Positions 1 through 11,563 of a DNA stretch of 64,000 bases are shown here, piece by piece (position 1 is the stretch's first letter; each line of letters begins with the position of its first letter). Origin of the DNA: Halicephalobus mephisto (Eukaryota > Nematoda > Chromadorea > Rhabditida > Panagrolaimidae); assembly GCA_009193035.1 (NCBI GenBank), contig SWDT01000099.1, forward strand, positions 124,001-188,000. Direction: 5' to 3'. Under the pieces are notes generated by a model. That model had not been told where the DNA came from, did no database searches, and was given only the letters and a program-made list of their open reading frames with translations. Both the position numbers and the translations under genes were made by a program.

Positions 1-1141
1 ATTACGAAACATGACAGAGAACTTTCCGCCGCCCAAAACTGCGAGAAAGCCATGCACTTCCCCGTCAGCGTCAATACCGGCGACGTTGTAGGCGAGAAAA
101 TCAACAACAAAGTCTTCAACAACCTGAAAACCCACCTCAAATCTCAGATTAACCGGAACATCCGTCTAAAGGACAAAGACGAAAAAGCTGCGAGTGAGAA
201 TTCCGTCGACAGCCAAACAAGGTTGATTTTGTTCAAGTGGATCAACGCCCAGGACATAGACAAAGTGGACGAAGTGATCGCCACAGGCAAGGAATCCGTT
301 GTACTCCATGGTTCTAAGGGAGAAGGAACTCCAGCAGTCCAGCATTTCGCAATCAAGGTTTACAAAATGTCCCTAGACGCTTTCAAGAACAGAGCGGAGT
401 ACGTCAAAGACGACTTCAGATTCAAGAACCCCAGACGAGTGATGAAAGTCTGGGCAGAAAAGGAGTACATGAACCTCCAGCGGTGAGATTTGGGTTTTTA
501 AAGGTAACATTCAACGTATTTCCAGTCTTTGCCGCGCCAACCTCCCTTGTCCGAAGCCGGTCTTCCTGAAGAAACACGTGCTTCTGATGTCGATGATTGG
601 GGACTGCGAAGCGGCTCCGAGATTGAAGAACGTCGTTTGGGTAGACCAAGAAACTAAAAAACTCGCTTTCGACCAAGTCAAAGATGTAAATTTTTTGTAG
701 TTTTTATCTACCAAAAAAATTTTTTAGATTATGATCCGAATGTTCAATCAATGTAAACTTGTCCACGGAGATCTCAGTGAATTCAATCTGCTCTATCACA
801 ATGGAGAAGTTTTCGTTATTGATGTGGCTCAGGCCGTCGATGCTTCTCATCCTAGAGCTTTAGTCTTCCTCGTTAGGGACATTGAGAATATCTTGTCGTT
901 CTTCCACAGAATCAACACGGACGAACAAGATTTGCCGACGGAAGTAGCGTTGTTCAATGAAATCACTGGGATCGAAATGGATGAAGAAGAAAATCTTTTT
1001 GTTCAAGTCGAAGCTTTCGAAACTGAAAACAGAAATATGAACTTGAGAAGAGACAAGCATCGTCCAGCAGATTCTGAATTGAGAATATACGAAGCCGAAA
1101 AGAACGGTAGACCTGACTCACCTGCTGAGGATTATAATTAA
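1..1141 (+). CDS. riok-1: RIO1-family atypical serine/threonine kinase, 3' part (5' end outside window)
   Basis: Exons 1-482, 526-685 and 728-1141 join in phase across introns of 43 and 42 bases (GTGAGA..CCAG and GTAAAT..TTAG). The first exon is open to the window edge, so the start is missing. RIO1 is an ATPase/kinase needed for late cytoplasmic 40S ribosome maturation. Visible motifs: the flexible P-loop analogue (ATGKESVVLHGS), the ATP lysine in FAIKVYK, the long alpha-C region with FKNR and FRFKNPR, the catalytic loop HGDLSEFNLLY, and the metal loop IDVAQAV, which in the family is usually IDVSQSV. The C-terminus is acidic and basic in patches, as in RIO1. RIO2 is excluded because its N-terminal winged helix is absent and the hinge reads as RIO1. 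The nearest downstream gene is convergent. NOB1, which acts at the same 40S maturation stage, is encoded about 20 kb away. Confidence 0.95.
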
Positions 1142-1475
1142 TTTTTGTTCTGTTGAAAAGTTAATGAATCAGGATATTTGGCTATTTACAACTTTAATAT
1201 TTTCTCCAGAAATGGGTCAATTTTAGTTTTTTAATTAAAAATATCAATTTTTAACTTTCTCATTCAGAATGTATCGGCTTTGAAATCTTTATTACTCAAA
1301 ATAGACAATTTGCAAATTTCTATTATATATCAATTTTCGAATTTTTCGATTCATATATGAATTTTCAAATTTTTCGATTCATATATGAATTTTTAAATTT
1401 TCGATTCATATATCAATTTTCGAATTTTTCGACTCATATATGAATTTTCAAAATTTTCGATTCATATATGAATTT
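1142..1475. repeat. Intergenic, with a tandem repeat of about 28-30 bp at 1325-1484
   Basis: This gap separates two convergent genes. Bases 1325-1484 hold about five degenerate copies of a unit built on ATTCATATATGAATTTT, itself a near-palindrome, followed by CAAATTTTTCG. The same CATATATGAATTT core recurs in introns elsewhere in the window (11.7-12.3 kb, 14.8-15.2 kb, 22.6-22.8 kb). The left part is AT-rich, presumably the 3' UTR of the kinase gene. Confidence 0.7.
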
Positions 1476-2466
1476 TTAAATTTTCTTGGGTTTCAGATGG
1501 ACAATGTTTTTGTAGTAGTATACGATGAGCTGCTGGCAACGCTCGCCGTCGAAGCTGGGCTCGAAATGGGAGTAGAAGTCGAATCTGCTTGTTTCGGATT
1601 TTCTTACGAAAGAAAAATGAAGTTCCATTTTGAAATGTTTTCCTTGTTTTGAAAAAAAATGAAAAAGTAATCTCGGTTTCAAAGTTGTGATCCAACTACG
1701 GTCGTGAAGAGAAATTGAAAAAAGTTGAAGTTTAAAATTCTGTTTCCATTTCAGGAGCTGAGAACACCAGTCGGGTTCTAGTTGGTTTGGACAAAAGTAA
1801 AAAATTTTCAAATTTGGCATGGAATCGAGGATGGTTTTCATTTTGATTCCCTTCAGACTGCAGATGACGTGGGCGATTTTGATCCTGGAGTTGCAGATAA
1901 ACCTAAACTCGTCTTCCAGATCCAGATCCGAATAAACAAGTTTCAGAATTGAATGATTAAATTTGATGGAGTTTTTATATTGTAAGATATCTCTGGAAGC
2001 GAGATTCTCGAGTTTCAGAATCTTCCTAGATTCGACGACGGAGGAAGGAGGAAGATCACAGCCGCGGTCGAGGGGGAACTTGTACCTGGATATCACGACT
2101 TCCTCCGCGACGAAGTTCCTCGGACGCTGTTGAGGCAGTCCAGAGGTGTATTTCGAAACCTTCCGCAAATCGTTCTGGAGCACTGGAGAGCAAAGTTGGA
2201 AGAACCTCAACCTCAGGTCGTAGTCGAGGAAAGCGAAGGAGATCCGGTTGGAAGGCTCCACGTCTGAAATCGAACGTTCATATATGAAAAACAACAATAT
2301 TGAACATACCTTTCATTTCAGAAACGAGGGACGAGTCAGAGACAGTCCTGGAGGCGCAGACGTGGGGAACTTTGTCCTCCGCGACCAGCAGACAGTGGGC
2401 GGTGGAGAGAGCAGGACACAGACTCAGCCGGGAGTACTGGCATCTGGAGCAAGGATAGAACTCCAT
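1476..2466 (-). CDS. Unrecognised protein, 314 aa, two exons
   Basis: Exon 1 is 2466-2310 and exon 2 is 2263-1476. The 46-base intron has good ends (AAAG/GTATG and TTTCAG) and keeps phase. I do not recognise the family. The N-terminus has a CSRC pair and further cysteines (PCSRC, SLCPAL, AHCLL, HVCAS). The rest is a long leucine- and aromatic-rich region with segments such as MPNLKIFYFCP and CQQLIVYYYKN, a texture like the fast-evolving nematode F-box-associated families, but no F-box is seen. The open frame is uninterrupted for 262 codons with higher GC than its flanks, supporting real coding. A possible extra 5' exon with an ATG near 2616 could join through a weak donor. I prefer the start at 2466, just after a CATATATCAG acceptor that could be a trans-splice site. 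Confidence 0.6.
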
Positions 2467-3590
2467 TTTCGGAGGTAACTGATATATGGAACTACAATCA
2501 GTTCTTATTTATATTCCTTGGGTCTCCTTGAGAGGAATAGTCGAAGCAGTCCCTTGACTTTCCAATTTCCCTCCGGCAACCTGACTGGTCAACGAGGACC
2601 CGACTTGTAACTCCATAGAAAACTGCAGAAATACAGTACAATCACAGTTGACACATTACAAATCGCCATATGCAAATATTAATTTAGTCATTCTTGCCGA
2701 CGGCACTTCCATCTGTTTTGAATTCCTCTCGAATAGGAAATTAACAAATGCGGAATTATTGGAGCAACTCATGTTTAGTGTTGAGACAAACTAAACTAAA
2801 AAGAGAGCACCTGAAAATCAGGGAACGTGGGATACTGTAGGGCAAGAGTGAAGTTTTCTGTTCTTGTGGATGAAAACTTGTGTAGATGTCAAGACGAAAA
2901 CTAAACTAGAGAAATTCGAGCAAATAGCCTGAAAATCAGGGAACATAAGATACTGTAGGACATGAACAAAGTTCTCTGTTGTTTTTTTCAGTGTGGGATG
3001 TATAATTATCGTTTGTATCTTATTGTTGAGTACACATTAAGAATATTCTTCCTGTTTCTAAACAGTTTTATATATTTCTAGTAATTTTATATATTTTTAA
3101 TATTTTTAAGATATTTTTAAGATAATTTTATTCTAAAATTCTTATATTCAAAAATGATTTTACAAAAAATCTGTGTGAAAATTCATTGATTTTTAATTAT
3201 TGTCCGTGTTCATTTTTTTAAAAATTTTTCTCAAATTACTGTAAAATATAAATTTTTTAAATTTTTCTCAAATTACTTAGAAAATTAATTTTTTAAATTT
3301 TTCTCAAATTACTGTAAGATATAAATTTTTATTTTTTCTTAATTTTTATAAAATTTCTGAATTTTTTAGGCCTGAAACAAAATTGTTTTTTTAATTTTTG
3401 AGAAATTGAAGAATATTTATTTAAATTTTCACAACCAAAGAAAGAAAAATTAACAGTAAAAGCTTCTTTGCTAAGTGGCACGGATTATCTTGTGAATATC
3501 GTTTAAGTTAAAAACTGCCAAATACAGTAATGCACCGCATTCAAATAAGAATTTCCCGGAAAAAATTTGAAAACTTTGATCCATGCTATG
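2467..3590. other. Intergenic AT-rich DNA with a dispersed TACTGTAG repeat at about 2770-2995
   Basis: No gene seen. At 2770-2995 lie two diverged copies of a repeat with the core CCTGAAAATCAGGGAAC followed by GATACTGTAGG. It belongs to the family found as arrays at 32.5-33.1, 52.2-52.7 and 57.9-58.7 kb. Bases 3200-3320 hold three short tandem copies of TTTTCTCAAATTACT. The segment 2500-2620 has higher GC than its surroundings and may be promoter or an unrecognised 5' exon of the gene to its left. Confidence 0.6.
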
Positions 3591-3595
3591 ACAGA

Positions 3596-4280
3596 TATGA
3601 AGTTTTTACAATAACTGGTTACTTGGAGAATGAATTATTACGGTAACCGCTTACTTGGAAATTGGACTTCTACAGTAATCGGTTACTTGGAAGGTCGGTT
3701 TTTACAGTAACCAATTACTAAGAAGTCAAATTTCTACAGTAACTGGTTACTTGAAAATCTAAATTCTACAGTAACCGGTTACTTGGAAGGTCGGTTTTCA
3801 CAGTAAGCAATTAATAAAAAGCCATATTTCTACAGTAATTGATTACTTGGAAATTGGACTTCTACAGTAACCAATTACTAAGAAGTCAAATTTCCAAGTA
3901 ACTGGTTACTTGAAAATCTAACTTCTACAGTAATCGGTTACTTGGAAGGTCGGTTTTTACAGTAAGCAATTACTAAGAAGTCAAATTTCTATAGTAACTG
4001 GTTACTTGAAAATCTAAATTCTACAGTAACCGGTTACTTGGAAGGTCGGTTTTTACAGTAAACAATTAATAAAAAGCCATATTTCTACAGTAATCAACTA
4101 CTAGGAAGTCAGATTCTCACGGTAATTGGCTACTAAGAAGTCAGGTTTCTACAGTAACCGAGTACCTAGATACTGGGTTTCCGTAGTATTTGATCACTGA
4201 GAAGTCAAATTTTTACAGTATCTGATTACTTGAAAATAGAGTTTTTACAACACATAGTTATTTGGAAGGTGAATTTCTAC
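3596..4280. repeat. Minisatellite, about 32 bp unit, roughly 20 copies
   Basis: The unit reads roughly CTACAGTAACCGGTTACTTG then GAAGTCGGATTT, with alternating sub-variants (GGAAGGTCGG, GAAAATCTAA, AAGAAGTCAAA), so there is a higher-order period near 64 bp. Each unit contains the near-palindrome GTAACCGGTTAC. The array ends right at the stop codon of the PAM gene and therefore forms its 3' flank, or its 3' UTR. Confidence 0.9.
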
Positions 4281-4289
4281 GGTATTTGG

Positions 4290-6996
4290 CTACTTTGAAG
4301 CGGAGATGGCCAAGTCGTCTTCTGAATCGTCGTCGCTTCCGGCGTCTTCAGTTCTCAAAGGTTTGAAACTCTGAAAATCCTCAATTTACTACAGTAATCT
4401 AAGAACATCTTACTCCTCTGTCGAAGAGACTTGTGGGAGTTCTGCTGTTGATTCCGACTCTGTGGCTTCTCATGAAGTACAGTATTCCCATGATGACAGC
4501 TACAGTAATGATCAAGAAGACGACAACGCTGTTTTGAGTGGAAGTGGGTCCGGAAGACTTCTCCATGGGCATCAGAGCAGTGGTTTCTTGGTCGATGTCG
4601 AATCTCCAAAGAACGCCTCCAGAATCCTCGATTTCCCCGACGTAGACACTGTTGCCCTGGGCCCTGAGGATATGGGGACGACGGAAGTCCCTAGTTCTTC
4701 CCTTGAAGGAGTACTCGAAGGTGGAGGCCCCCAGGGGAACCCCGAAGACGTTTATTTCGTTCGCTTCCGGAGTGGCGAGTCCCGGAACGAAGAACAGCCC
4801 GTGGGAAGGACAGTAATCCACGGAGTAGACGTTTTCGAAATATTCAGAATTCCTCATTTCAGAAACCGGTCTGCCGTCACCAGTGAAAACCTGGATTCTG
4901 CCGTTCTCCCGGTCCGCCACGTAGATCCTATCGTGGTCTTCGTCGAGGGCTATGTCGTGGGGCAGGTTGAACGCCCCCAGGGTCAGTTTGGCCACTTCCC
5001 TTCCGGCAGCTGTCATGGATTCTCCAAATTCCGAAATATAATCCCCATTTCTGGAGAATCTTATAATCCTATTATTGCAATATCCATCAGCAACAAAAAT
5101 AGATCCATCTTTTTTCGAAACCGCCACAGCCGCGGGTTTGCAAAAGTGTTTTTTGTCTGATCCCGGAACGAATTTTTCTCCCAAAGCGAAAACAGCTGTT
5201 AATTCGTCTCCAGAAAGCTTCCACTTGATGACTTGATGTGATCCGACATCTGTGGTGTAATAGTAATTTGATTGATCCACAAAAATGCCATGGGGCATGT
5301 AGAAGAGATTGACCCCGAAGGACTTCTCGAGGATCAACTGGTCATCTTTGACTTTCGCCAAGACGATGGTCGGTTCCGGAATCGGCGATTTGTCAACCAA
5401 CTGGTTCTCCATGTCGAAGGAACTGAAATAACCATATTGTTACAAAAATAAAAAAGTAAAATTAAAAAAATAAAAAAATAAAATTTTAAAAATAAAAAAG
5501 TAAAATTTTATAAAAATTTAAAAAAAAATAAAATTTTATAAAATTCTTAAAAATTCAAAAATCTTTCTAAAATTTTTTGAAATTTTTGAAATTCTAGAAA
5601 ATTTCATAGAATTTTGAAAAAGTTATAAAATTTCAAAAATTTTTAAAAATGTTATAAAATTTCAAAAATTTTCAAAAATGTTATAAAATTTCAAAAATTT
5701 TTAAAAATGTTATAAAATTTCAAAAATTTTCAAAAATGTTATAAAATTTCAAAAGTTTTAAAAATGTTACAAAATTTCAAAAATTTTCAAAAATGTTATA
5801 AAATTTCGAAAATTTTAAAAAATAAATTAGATTTTAGTTTATTTAAAAATCGAAACTCACTATTGTCCCCAGATTCTGGATCCTCTTTGAAAAATGACCA
5901 ATTTTCCTTGATTGTCGAAAGCCAATCCAGATATCTGTCCAAATCTGACATTGCCCAACTGGTTGATGACGAATATATCCAAAACGCCGAAGGGTTTGGA
6001 GGACTGATGAGCGTGATGTTCGAGTTCAGGATGAGAAGGAAGAAGTGTAGTCCCTTCCATTGGATATTCTTCCGTCATCAATTGAGAATTTTCATTTGTT
6101 CCACAAACGGCTCCATAGGGGAAGGGATCTGGTTCGTCTGCTGATCGATAAAACATCATATAAAAATTGCACATTTCGTTGGATCCCATGCTGCCCATAG
6201 GGACACTTTCTGTTTTGTCATGAGAGTCAAATCTGCACATTGCGGCCATGAAATCTCCATTTTCAATTTCCAAAGGTGTAGGTACAGCTTCGAAGAGTTG
6301 GGGCCATTGGGGGTTGCGTTTCCCGATCTTGGTCCAAGTCCGGTCGTGTTTGAAGTAGGCAGACACGGTGCGGCCCATGGCGTGAGTGTGGGTTCTGAAG
6401 GCGAAGGGATGAAGGACCGATTTGCCTCTGTAATAGCAGCTCATGTTGTTGAATGCCGCATCCCGTCCAGGAGGGATCTCGTCTCCCGAAACGAAGAGAT
6501 AAACTTGAGCAATGTACTTCGGTTTTACAGTAGACAAATGAAGTTTGATTCCGGAAAAATCCCGAACTTTTCCTGTAAACGGATGAGCATAATGAATTTG
6601 CATAACGATGTACTGCACAGCGTCCCCAGGGTTCCCGACCGGAAAAGCCACGTCCCCCGGGAGCTCCAGACTCGGCGCGTTCCTCGCCCACGCATACAGT
6701 ATATGACTAGGCCCGTCACACGTCGCCGCTCCTTTCCAGAATTTCCTCGGATAAGCCGGAGTAGTACATCCATAAAGCAAAATATGATGAATCCTATCTG
6801 CACTTGCAGATGGTTCAAATTTCACAATATATCCAGGTTGAGCTCTGACAGCAACACTCACATAATCGTCGTTTTCATCCGGCGTATAACCATTAATTGC
6901 AACAAGAAATTCTGTCGTGTTAATTGGTGCTTCTTTTTTCGAAATAGTCCTTCCAGAAGCCAATCCGAAAAACAAAAAAAGCCATATCGACTTCAT
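4290..6996 (-). CDS. pamn-1: Bifunctional peptidylglycine alpha-amidating monooxygenase (PHM + PAL), membrane-anchored
   Basis: Exons 6996-5861, 5422-4414 and 4370-4290 join in phase to 741 aa. The enzyme makes C-terminally amidated neuropeptides in the secretory pathway. PHM hydroxylates the terminal glycine and PAL cleaves it. Residues 1-15 are a signal peptide. The PHM domain shows the CuA ligands in IHHILLYGC (His70-His71) and QIHYAH, and the CuB ligands in HTHAMG and the SNEMCNF methionine. The PAL domain starts near residue 385 and carries the zinc histidines in MPHG, LPHD and RPHI plus the DGYCNNR tyrosine. A transmembrane helix (VVVFLIITVAVIMGILYF) is followed by an acidic cytoplasmic tail with SDDDSEDD. 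The start follows ATTTCAG/ACGTTCC, a likely trans-splice or UTR acceptor. Joining the halves gives SRIWGQYSFDMENQ, the family's PHM-PAL junction. Confidence 0.96.
5423..5860 (-). repeat. PAM intron 1, filled with a tandem repeat of about 28 bp
   Basis: From about 5600 to 5815 the intron is made of seven or so copies of a unit based on ATGTTATAAAATTTCAAAAA. The left part is simple A/T runs. Splice ends are good (TA/GTGAGT and ATTTCAG/T). Nothing suggests function. Confidence 0.75.
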
Positions 6997-7079
6997 TTCC
7001 CAAGGAGGAACGTCTGAAATTTTAACTTTATTAATACAGTAACCAACCACAATACAACACAAATTCGCGAAAAAATCCC

Positions 7080-7480
7080 GGAATCCAAGGTACAAGGTAT
7101 CACAAGAGTACAAGGCGTCATAATGGGAGAGGCATGAGAGTAGGGGTACCTCGGGGTAGGGGTACAGGGTGTCTTGGGAGCGGAAGGCACTTTAGCAGCA
7201 GAGACGTGACTGTCCCAAGGCATAGAGTACTGTAGAATCAGAGTACCTTAGGGTTGGGGTACAGGGTACTTTGGGGTTGGGGTATAGGGTACCTTAGGAC
7301 TAGGGTATAGGGTACTTTGGGGTAGAGGTACAAGGTGTAATAGAATTTAGGATACTGTAAGGCTGAGGTACGGAATATCTTAGGAACAGAGACACAGAAT
7401 ATGACAAAGACTAAAATACAGGATACGGTAGACGGAATACAAGGCAGGGTAGACCAGGGTACAGGGTATAATGGATATTT
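7080..7480. repeat. Degenerate GGGTACAGGGTAC minisatellite
   Basis: Between the DPY-19 stop and the PAM start lies a G-rich (on +) irregular tandem array with the core GGGGTAGGGGTACAGGGTAC and variants (ACTTTGGGGTTGGGGTATAGG). Unit length varies around 25-30 bp. It is strikingly G-rich on one strand for this AT-rich window. Scattered CTACAGTA-type words occur inside. No coding exon is seen in 6997-7494. Confidence 0.8.
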
Positions 7481-7494
7481 AAACAGGGAATAAT

Positions 7495-10161
7495 CTAAAG
7501 CTGACCACAATTGACCCGATAAACACGAAATGTTCTGTTCTCGAAGACCAGTTGGAATTTTTTTCGAATTTTCTCGGTCTGTGATTTGACAGATTGACAA
7601 AAACGGTCAATGGACAGTTTTTCCATTTCAATTTTGTCCATAATTTCGTTTGTTGAACATCCATTTTTCGGTTTTGCCAGACAAATACTGTCTTCCAAAA
7701 TTATAAAATCAATTGATTCTTTACAAATAATTGAAAATACTGTATTTATGGAATATTTTCCGTAGATTTTATAAATTCTTTCGGTTCTTTTCCTGAGGGC
7801 TTTGTCTTCAAAATGAGGGTGATTCGCGATCGGTCTGGAAGTGCAGGCCTTGACTCCGGCCATCAACTGCATACTGCCCGCAAAAATCGCGTTTTCTGGA
7901 GTCGACGAAGATATCCATTCCATCAAAGCTACAGTATCCGGATCGTAAAATTCCTAAAATTTTTATCCCAAAAATAATTTTTTAAAATATATTATTTCAG
8001 AAAATTTTTTTACAAAATTAAAAATTTATTTTTTGCTAAATTTTGGAAGATTTCGAAAATTCGAATGAGATTTTAGAGATTTTCGAAATTTTTTATGAAA
8101 TCTAGAAACCTCTAAAGTCTTAAGATTACGGAAAGCTTTCAAGGGATTCTTGGAGATTCCAAAATCCCCTAAAAAACTTCTAAAGTTTTAAAAACTTCCA
8201 GAATCCAACTACCGTACTACCATGAAAATCAAAAATCAATTAAAATCAAAATTATCTAAATCTAAAAATTTTTAAATTTTAAAAACTTCCAGAATCCAAC
8301 TACCGTACTACTATGAAAATCAAAAATCAATTTAAAAAATTTTAAATTTTAGATAATTTCACAGATTTTTATTAAATTTTAAAAACTTCTAAAGTTTTAA
8401 AAATTTCCAGAATCCAACTACCGTACTACCATGAAAATTAAAAATCAATTAAAATCAAAATTATCTAAATCTAAAAATTTTTAAATTTTAAAAACTTCCA
8501 GAATCCAACTACCGTACTACCATGAAAATCAAAAATCAATTAAAATCTAAATTATCTAAATCTAAAAATCCTTAAATTTTGAAAATTTCCAGAATCCGAC
8601 TACCGTACTACTATGAAAATCAAAAATCAATTTAAAAAATTTTAATTTCAACTAATTCTAAAAAATTTCAAAATATTATTTTTAAAAATATTCAAAAATC
8701 AAACCTGTTCATTTTCCATTTGTTGTTTATAAATACCGTATTGAATGTCAAATAAATTATACCAATTATAACGGCGTATTTTGGATATTTTCCGATAAAT
8801 TTATCTCCAATTTTGAAAAAATGAGCTCCAATAACTGCTATTTGAGGAAACCAGACATATTTCATCCTCAAGGTCAGAATTGCCATTATTCCTGTCAAGA
8901 CAGATTGGATACAAAAAAACACTATTCCGGGATTTAAAAAATAATTAAAATTTTCATTTAATCCAAAAAAGAATTTTTTAATTGACAATATTACTGTAAT
9001 AAATACGGTAATACAGTATAAAGGAAACATTCCAAATTTCGACGATCTTTCAAAAAAACCGTAATCTATGAAATCGAAAGCCCCGTGACAAATGTACAGA
9101 GCTGTTTCGAACGGGATTTTCTCCAGAGGAAATCCCAATTTGGCTTTCACAAAAGTCCAAATATGAGAATCCGATTCTGTTTTTAAAATAAATTTAATTC
9201 CATTCGAAAAAATAAAAGTTAAAATTAAAATTAATAAAAAAATAAAAACAGAATTTTTCCAATTGTTATTTGGAGGTTTTATGATTAAAATTAAAATCGA
9301 AGATACTGTAAAAAAAATAAAAACGCTTTCGAGCAACATGGGTTGAAAAAACTGAAAAAAAATTAAAAAACAAAAAGCAAAAATTTGATTTAAAAAAATA
9401 AAAATAATAAAATTAGTTTTTTTTGGAAATAAAAATGTAATTCCAACAAGAGAAAAATTCTGAAGAAGCAAAATAAATTGATTAAATTGCCAGAAAATGC
9501 AAAAAATAAAAGTAAAAAAAAATATATAAAAATAATTTTTTGAATTTTCAGAATTTAAAATTTTAATAATAAACAAATTTTGAAACCAAAAAAAAGGTAA
9601 AGCGAAGATTTCTCTCAGGTTTACTGTAAAAAACACCCTGGTAGAGTCGTCTATGTTTCCGAACGTCCAAGCAGCTGTCAAAAATCCGAATAAAAAATTT
9701 CCAGAAAAAGTCCAAGAAAGGAGAAAAACTGATCCGACACCTAATCCAGAAAACAAAAAACAAGAATATGTGTAAAATAAAATAGGTTTAATATTTGCGA
9801 AATTTTCGAAAAATTTATATAAAAATCCTAAAAAAATTTCTTGATAAATATTTAGTCTTTTTAAAAGATTAATTTCATTCGGAGCTTCGGTTGATTTATC
9901 CGATAAGAGATTTTTCAAAGCCGATCCTAAATTCGGATTTTTTAAAAATTGTTTAAAAAAAGAATAATAAAGTCCGGCTTCGGTCCTGAAAGATATTTCG
10001 CGTTCGATTTCTTGGATATTCGAAAACCAAAGTCTTGTTTCATGCAGAGCATACATATAATAACTAAATACTAAAATTACTAAAATAAAAATAAAAAATC
10101 CAACTAAACGTGGAAAAAACACGGCAACGCGAGCGAGAGCGCTCTCTCTCTCTGTCGGCAT
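7495..10161 (-). CDS. dpy-19: DPY-19-like C-mannosyltransferase
   Basis: A long first exon (10161-8705) encodes a many-pass membrane protein starting MPTERESALA, with the family signature ETRLWFSNIQEIEREISFR then TEAGLYYSFFK. A final exon (7953-7495) gives EFYDPDTVALMEWISSSTPE, then NAIFAGSMQLMAGVK, RPIANHPHFED and FIILEDSIC, the conserved lumenal C-terminal part. These enzymes use dolichol-phosphate-mannose to C-mannosylate tryptophans of thrombospondin-type repeats in the ER. The DPY-19 of C. elegans acts on guidance receptors in migrating neuroblasts. One oddity: exon 1 ends AACAG/GTTTGA in phase 2, while the last exon begins TTTTAG/GAA in phase 0, yet alignment wants them fused directly. 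Either a tiny exon lies in the 751-base intron or there is a one-base indel. Codons are very AT-rich. Confidence 0.9.
7954..8704 (-). repeat. DPY-19 intron with a tandem repeat of about 90 bp
   Basis: From about 8160 to 8640 the intron carries five copies of a unit around 90 bp containing CCAGAATCCAACTACCGTAC and TACCATGAAAATCAAAAATC. Copies differ by a few substitutions. The rest is A/T runs. Confidence 0.8.
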
Positions 10162-11563
10162 TATCGATTGCGCGTCACTTGAGCCCGTTCTTACTCAAAA
10201 AATGCCAATTCAAAAGAAAAAAACAAGAGCGCGACACACGCAACGCGTCAAATAAGGAAAAACTGGTAAATTCTAAGTTTAACTTTTTCAAAAAAAACAA
10301 TTACGAAATTTCTATGTTAATTTTGTAATTTAATTTTTCTCCAAAAATACCGTTTTTAAAAAAAGGAAAAACTGGTAATTTCAGAGTTTTAATTTTCAAA
10401 AAAAATAATTACGAAATTTCTATGTTAATTTTATAATTTAATTTTTCTCTAAAAATACCACTTTTTAAAAAAGGAAAAACTGGTAATTTCAGAGTTTAAC
10501 TTTTTCAAAAAAAAATTATGAAGTTTTTATGTTAATTTTTCTCCAAAAATACCGTTTTTAAAAAAGGAAAAACTGGTAATTTCAGAGTTTAACTTTTTCA
10601 AAAAAAATAATTATGAAATTTCTACAGTAATTTTGTAATTATATAATTTAGTTTTTCTTTAAAAATATCGATCGAAAAAAATTAGAACGTGACGGATTAA
10701 ATTTGAAAAAAAATGGGAAATTTGAAATTTAAATTTTCTGAAAAAAATTCAACTACAAAGTTTTTACACTAATACAGTAATTATGTTATTTTTTATTCAA
10801 AAAAGTGTTAATTTAAAAATAAAAAAACACGTTTATTTTAATTTTCGAAAAAACTCAAAAATTTAAATTTTCAAAAATCAACTATGAAAAATTATATATT
10901 AATACAGTAATTTTATTTCGAAAATTTTAATTTAAATTTTAAAAAAAATAAAAACTTAAATTTGAAAAAAAATTTTAATTTTTAAAAATTAATTGTAAAA
11001 ATTCGGAAATATTACTGTATTGTAGGGGTATAGGAGTACTGTAATATTAGTATTTAGTTGATATTCGAAAAATTTGAAAAAAAATAAAAATTTTTAAAAA
11101 TTAATTGTAAAAATTCGGAAATATTACTGTATTGTGGGAATATAGGAATACAGGAATATAGGAGTACTGTAATATTAGTATTTAGTTGATATTCGAAAAA
11201 TTTGAAAAAAAATAAAAATTAAAGATCGATACACGCGACACGTCAAAATTGGAAAAACGCTCAAATTTCGGATTTGAACGTCTTCGAAAAATCAATTTTA
11301 AAAATTTCACACTAATGCAGAAATTGTGTAATTTTTTTTACAATTAATTTTAAAAATTAAAATAGTTAAAAAATTACAGAAAAATGTGACAACAATAATG
11401 ATCGGAAAAGACAAAAATTCTTAGTGCAAGAGAACAGTTTTCGTCGCGAAATTACCTCCCGCACTGTTTGACGAATCCGTTTTTTCTGATTTCTGTTTGA
11501 TGTGGTTCTGCAGGTTTCCCCTTCGGCAAACAAAGCTCTCTGTCACGTAAAGGATCCCAAGTC
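10162..11563. repeat. Divergent intergenic region with two tandem arrays
   Basis: This region lies between the divergent DPY-19 and CRIPT starts, so it should hold both promoters. A CT/GA-rich stretch (GCGAGAGCGCTCTCTCTCTC) sits at the DPY-19 start. Bases 10255-10665 hold four copies of a unit around 100-110 bp with GGAAAAACTGGTAATTTCAG. Bases 10985-11220 hold two copies of a unit around 115 bp with CGGAAATATTACTGTATTG. A GC-richer patch at 11410-11563 leads into the CRIPT start. No coding exon is seen. Confidence 0.7.

Noticed and set aside
4462..5160. 232-codon plus-strand frame inside the PAM gene
   Set aside because: Antisense shadow of the conserved PAL domain; no homology and no splice context.
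10110..10328. 72-codon plus-strand frame over the DPY-19 start
   Set aside because: Overlaps the conserved DPY-19 coding start on the other strand and consists of low-complexity basic residues.
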